DNA of 12,171 bases, taken from an uncultured Sphingopyxis sp. GTDB lineage: Bacteria > Pseudomonadota > Alphaproteobacteria > Sphingomonadales > Sphingomonadaceae. The stretch lies in NCBI GenBank assembly GCA_936933955.1, contig CAKZIN010000052.1, positions 1 to 12,171 of the forward strand. Direction: 5' to 3'. Each line of letters starts with the position of its first letter. Position 1 is the stretch's first letter. Position numbers and translations under genes: made by a program. The notes under the pieces were generated by a model that was given only the letters and a program-made list of their open reading frames with translations, searched no databases and was not told the origin of the DNA. This document shows positions 9,833 to 12,171 of the stretch, piece by piece.

Positions 9833-9864
9833 CCCTCACCCAACCCTCTCCAAAGGGGAGAGGG
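9833..9864 (+). repeat. REP-like palindromic repeat, left copy
   Basis: The element consists of CCCTCACCC, AA, then a hairpin CCCTCTCC (9844-9851) / GGAGAGGG (9857-9864) with a five-base loop. This head-plus-hairpin layout is that of repetitive extragenic palindromes in many proteobacteria. It is paired with an inverted copy at 9904-9936. It lies downstream of the kinase gene and upstream of the sdaA control region. Confidence 0.7.
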
Positions 9865-9903
9865 CTATGCGTTCCGCGCCTCGTTCGAGCAGTGCGCGTA
9901 TCC

Positions 9904-9936
9904 CCCTCTCCCTCCGGGAGAGGGTCGGGGTGAGGG
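9904..9936 (-). repeat. REP-like palindromic repeat, inverted right copy
   Basis: Read on the minus strand this copy is CCCTCACCCC, GA, then the hairpin CCCTCTCCC / GGGAGAGGG with a three-base loop. It ends directly against the stop codon of the kinase gene (9939-9937). With the left copy it forms a larger inverted repeat spanning 9833-9936 that could act as a terminator for the kinase transcript or stabilise its 3' end. Confidence 0.7.
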
Positions 9937-12171
9937 CTATTCGCCCCGCACCTCGTTCACCGCGTCGCACAGTTGCGCGACCGAGAACGGCTTTGCCAAA
10001 AACGCGACGTTGGCGAGTGCGATCGACTGGCGCAGCTGCTCCTCGGCATAGCCCGACATGAACAGCACGGGGAGGTCGGGGTGTTTCTGGCGCAGGTGGC
10101 GTGCCATCGTCGGCCCGTCCATCTGCGGCATCATCACGTCGCTGACGACGAGGTCGATGTCCGCCCGCCCGGCGACCTCCAGCCCCTCCTCGCCGTTGCT
10201 GGCGGTGAGCACGGTGTAGCCCGCGCGGACCAGCGCGCGTTCGGCGACGGCGCGAACCATATCCTCGTCCTCGACGACCAGGATGGTGCCGCTGCCCCAG
10301 CTGGTCGCGCTCGCCTTGGGCGCGGGGGCGGGCACGGGTTCGCTCGCCTCCTCTTGATGCACGGGGAGGTAGACCGAAAAGGTCGTGCCCTTGCCGAGCT
10401 CGCTGTCGGCGAAGATGAAGCCGCCCGACTGCTTGACGATGCCGTAGGCGGTGGCGAGGCCGAGCCCGGTTCCCTGCCCCAGATCCTTGGTCGTGAAGAA
10501 GGGTTCGAAAATCTTGGGCAGCACATCCGGCGCGATGCCGGTGCCGGTGTCCTTGACCTCGAGCAGCGCATAGTCGCCCGGCGGCATCGCCGCTTCGCCG
10601 AGCGCTTCGATCTCGTCCGCGGCGATCGCCCTGGTACTGACGGTGACGGTGCCCCCGCGCGGCATCGCATCGCGCGCGTTGACGACGAGGTTGAGGATGA
10701 CCTGCTCGATCTGCGTCGGATCGGCGCGCACGGTCAGCACCCCGCGGCCATGCTTGACCGCGAGCTTCACCCCGTTGTCGAGCGACCGTTCGAGGAGGTG
10801 AGTCACATCCGCGACGATGTCCGACAGCGACACCGTCTGCGGGCGCAGCGTCTGTTGCCGCGAAAATGCGAGCAGCTGGCGGGTGAGGTTGGCGGCGCGA
10901 TGCGCGTTGCTCTTGAGGCCTTGCAGGTCCTCATAGTCGCTGTCGCCCGGCGCGTGGCGCAGCAGCAGCAGGTCGCAGCTGCCGATGATGGCCGTCAGGA
11001 TGTTGTTGAAATCATGCGCGATCCCGCCGGCGAGGGTGCCGACCATCTGCATCTTCGTTGCCTGCGCCACTTGCTGTTCGGTGCCGACGGCGGAGGCGGC
11101 GGGGCTCTGTTCGATGGTGAGCAGCACCGCTGCATCGCCGATCCCGCGCACCCCCGACATGGCGAGCGTCAGCGCGCGATCGGGGGCAGCGGCGGAGCGC
11201 ACCGCGATGCTCGCCCCCATGCCGCGGCCGCTGGCGTGGCGGCGGATCGCCTCGCCCAGCGCGGCTTTGTCCTCGCCGATGACGAGGTCGGTGGGGTAGG
11301 TCGGGCTGGGGCGGTCGGTCGGCACCGCCAGCGCCTGGGCGAAGGCGGCGTTGAACAGGCGGAAGCGTCCGTCGCGGTCGACCAGCGCCAGCGGCGCGGG
11401 CAGGCTCTTGACCAGCCGCTCGACATGATCCGCCGCCAGCGACCGCTCACCCGAGGCGCCGTCGTCGTCGATCAGCAACAGCAGCAGCGGCGAGGCATCG
11501 AGTTCGCGGTCGAACGCGACCTCGATCAGCCGCACCGGCGGCGCGACGCCTGCGCGGGTGGTGCCAGCGCTCGCCGCCTCCCGTGAGAAGCGGATGACGC
11601 CGTGCCGGTCGACACGCAGCCATTCGGCGAAGTCCGAACCGTCGACCCGCTCGGCGAGGCTTGCGGTGGCGCGCAGGCGAAAGGCTTCGTTGCTGGCGCG
11701 GATGATGCCGCCCGCGCTGACCAGCGCCGCCATCACCCCCGACTCGCCGAGTGCATCGCCCGCGCGCCCGCGCAGGCCTTCGATCAACTGCAGCGCGGGG
11801 TCGCTGCGCTGATGCCGACGAAAGCGCCAGACGAGGTGATCATCGCCCCGCCCCGCGCGCGCGACCGCGCCCGATGCGCTGCCGCCCTCCACCGGAAAGT
11901 CCGCGACCGCCCCTTCGCCATCGCGCCACGCAGCGCGACCCGCGTCGGCGATCAGCGCGGTGGTGGCGGCATCGACGGGGAGCGCGGCGGGATTGGCCTC
12001 CGCGCCGAACCAGTCGACGAAGCGCTGGTTGGCGCATACCAGCCGCCCGCCGCGATCGGTGACGGCGATGGCGTCCTCGCTCGCGTCGGCGACCGCACGG
12101 GCGAGGATCCAGTCGGTCGCAGGGGCGAGGCTCCCCGGAGCACGCGGCACGGAGGCGGCGGCGGGCGCGCG
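9937..12171 (-). CDS. cckA: CckA-like hybrid sensor histidine kinase (5' end outside window)
   Basis: CckA is the cell-cycle phosphorelay kinase that feeds ChpT and CtrA in alphaproteobacteria. The frame is open to the right edge (744 visible residues), so the true start lies outside; a GTG at 12150 is in frame and is used here for numbering. Two PAS-like sensor regions are visible at about 15-110 and 245-345. The kinase core has His379 in GGIAHDFNN, NLVVNARDAM (487-496), DTGTGIA (534-540), FEPFFTTK (548-555) and GTGLGLATAYGIVKQ (560-574). A Pro/Ala linker at 600-618 leads to a receiver domain (622-737) with Glu627/Asp628, phospho-acceptor Asp671 in SDVMMP, Ser699 and Lys720. No membrane helix is seen in the visible part; any would be in the missing N-terminus. 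SRQQTLRP and the receiver domain closely resemble Caulobacter CckA, which supports the symbol. Confidence 0.92.
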   Translation of the reverse strand, partial: RAPAAASVPRAPGSLAPATDWILARAVADASEDAIAVTDRGGRLVCANQRFVDWFGAEANPAALPVDAATTALIADAGRAAWRDGEGAVADFPVEGGSASGAVARAGRGDDHLVWRFRRHQRSDPALQLIEGLRGRAGDALGESGVMAALVSAGGIIRASNEAFRLRATASLAERVDGSDFAEWLRVDRHGVIRFSREAASAGTTRAGVAPPVRLIEVAFDRELDASPLLLLLIDDDGASGERSLAADHVERLVKSLPAPLALVDRDGRFRLFNAAFAQALAVPTDRPSPTYPTDLVIGEDKAALGEAIRRHASGRGMGASIAVRSAAAPDRALTLAMSGVRGIGDAAVLLTIEQSPAASAVGTEQQVAQATKMQMVGTLAGGIAHDFNNILTAIIGSCDLLLLRHAPGDSDYEDLQGLKSNAHRAANLTRQLLAFSRQQTLRPQTVSLSDIVADVTHLLERSLDNGVKLAVKHGRGVLTVRADPTQIEQVILNLVVNARDAMPRGGTVTVSTRAIAADEIEALGEAAMPPGDYALLEVKDTGTGIAPDVLPKIFEPFFTTKDLGQGTGLGLATAYGIVKQSGGFIFADSELGKGTTFSVYLPVHQEEASEPVPAPAPKASATSWGSGTILVVEDEDMVRAVAERALVRAGYTVLTASNGEEGLEVAGRADIDLVVSDVMMPQMDGPTMARHLRQKHPDLPVLFMSGYAEEQLRQSIALANVAFLAKPFSVAQLCDAVNEVRGE

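Noticed and set aside
9833..9936. Possible CRISPR repeats
   Set aside because: Only two copies, in inverted orientation, with internal hairpins and no regular spacers; this fits a REP pair and not an array.
9973..11586. 537-codon plus-strand frame opposite the CckA-like kinase
   Set aside because: Antisense to conserved kinase and receiver domains; no motif of its own.

Overview
This 12.2 kb window is very GC-rich, densely coding DNA that reads as the chromosome of an alphaproteobacterium, most likely a sphingomonad (Sphingomonas or relative). The support is a stand-alone rpsD coding an S4 without N-terminal zinc cysteines, a C-terminal kinase part that closely resembles the alphaproteobacterial cell-cycle kinase CckA, and the overall codon use. 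No tRNA, rRNA, insertion sequence, phage gene or CRISPR array was seen.

Layout. (1) Positions 1-754, minus strand: the N-terminal 251 residues of an unrecognised multi-spanning membrane protein, cut by the left edge. (2) A 327-base divergent intergenic region with weak promoter candidates. (3) rpsD (1082-1693, plus) followed by a clear intrinsic terminator. (4) A tightly packed plus-strand block, 1868-8363: a lipoprotein zinc peptidase (M28), an agmatine-deiminase-family enzyme, an M20 zinc hydrolase, arginine N-succinyltransferase (astA), N-succinylarginine dihydrolase (astB) and a small two-helix membrane protein. Gaps are 8 and 14 bases, then two 4-base overlaps, then 35 bases, so this is very probably one operon. 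(5) On the minus strand, sdaA (L-serine dehydratase), whose stop codon lies one base from the stop of the small membrane protein. (6) A REP-like inverted pair of repeats (9833-9936). (7) The C-terminal part of a CckA-like hybrid histidine kinase (minus strand, open to the right edge).

How the genes fit together. The operon suggests a route from peptides to nitrogen and carbon. A cell-envelope peptidase would release amino acids. AstA and AstB start the arginine succinyltransferase pathway, giving succinylornithine, ammonia and CO2. The M20 hydrolase is a plausible, unproven, deacylase for a succinylated or other N-acyl intermediate, in the role usually held by AstE. The agmatine-deiminase-like protein is a second guanidine-modifying (pentein) enzyme of uncertain substrate. 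astC, astD, astE and aguB are not in the window. The neighbouring serine dehydratase is also an amino-acid catabolic enzyme, but it is separately transcribed. The most interesting items are the composition of the arginine operon, the overlapping palindromes in front of sdaA, and the inverted REP pair with an apparent degenerate copy of the kinase gene's 3' end. Nothing here is convincingly an entirely undescribed system.
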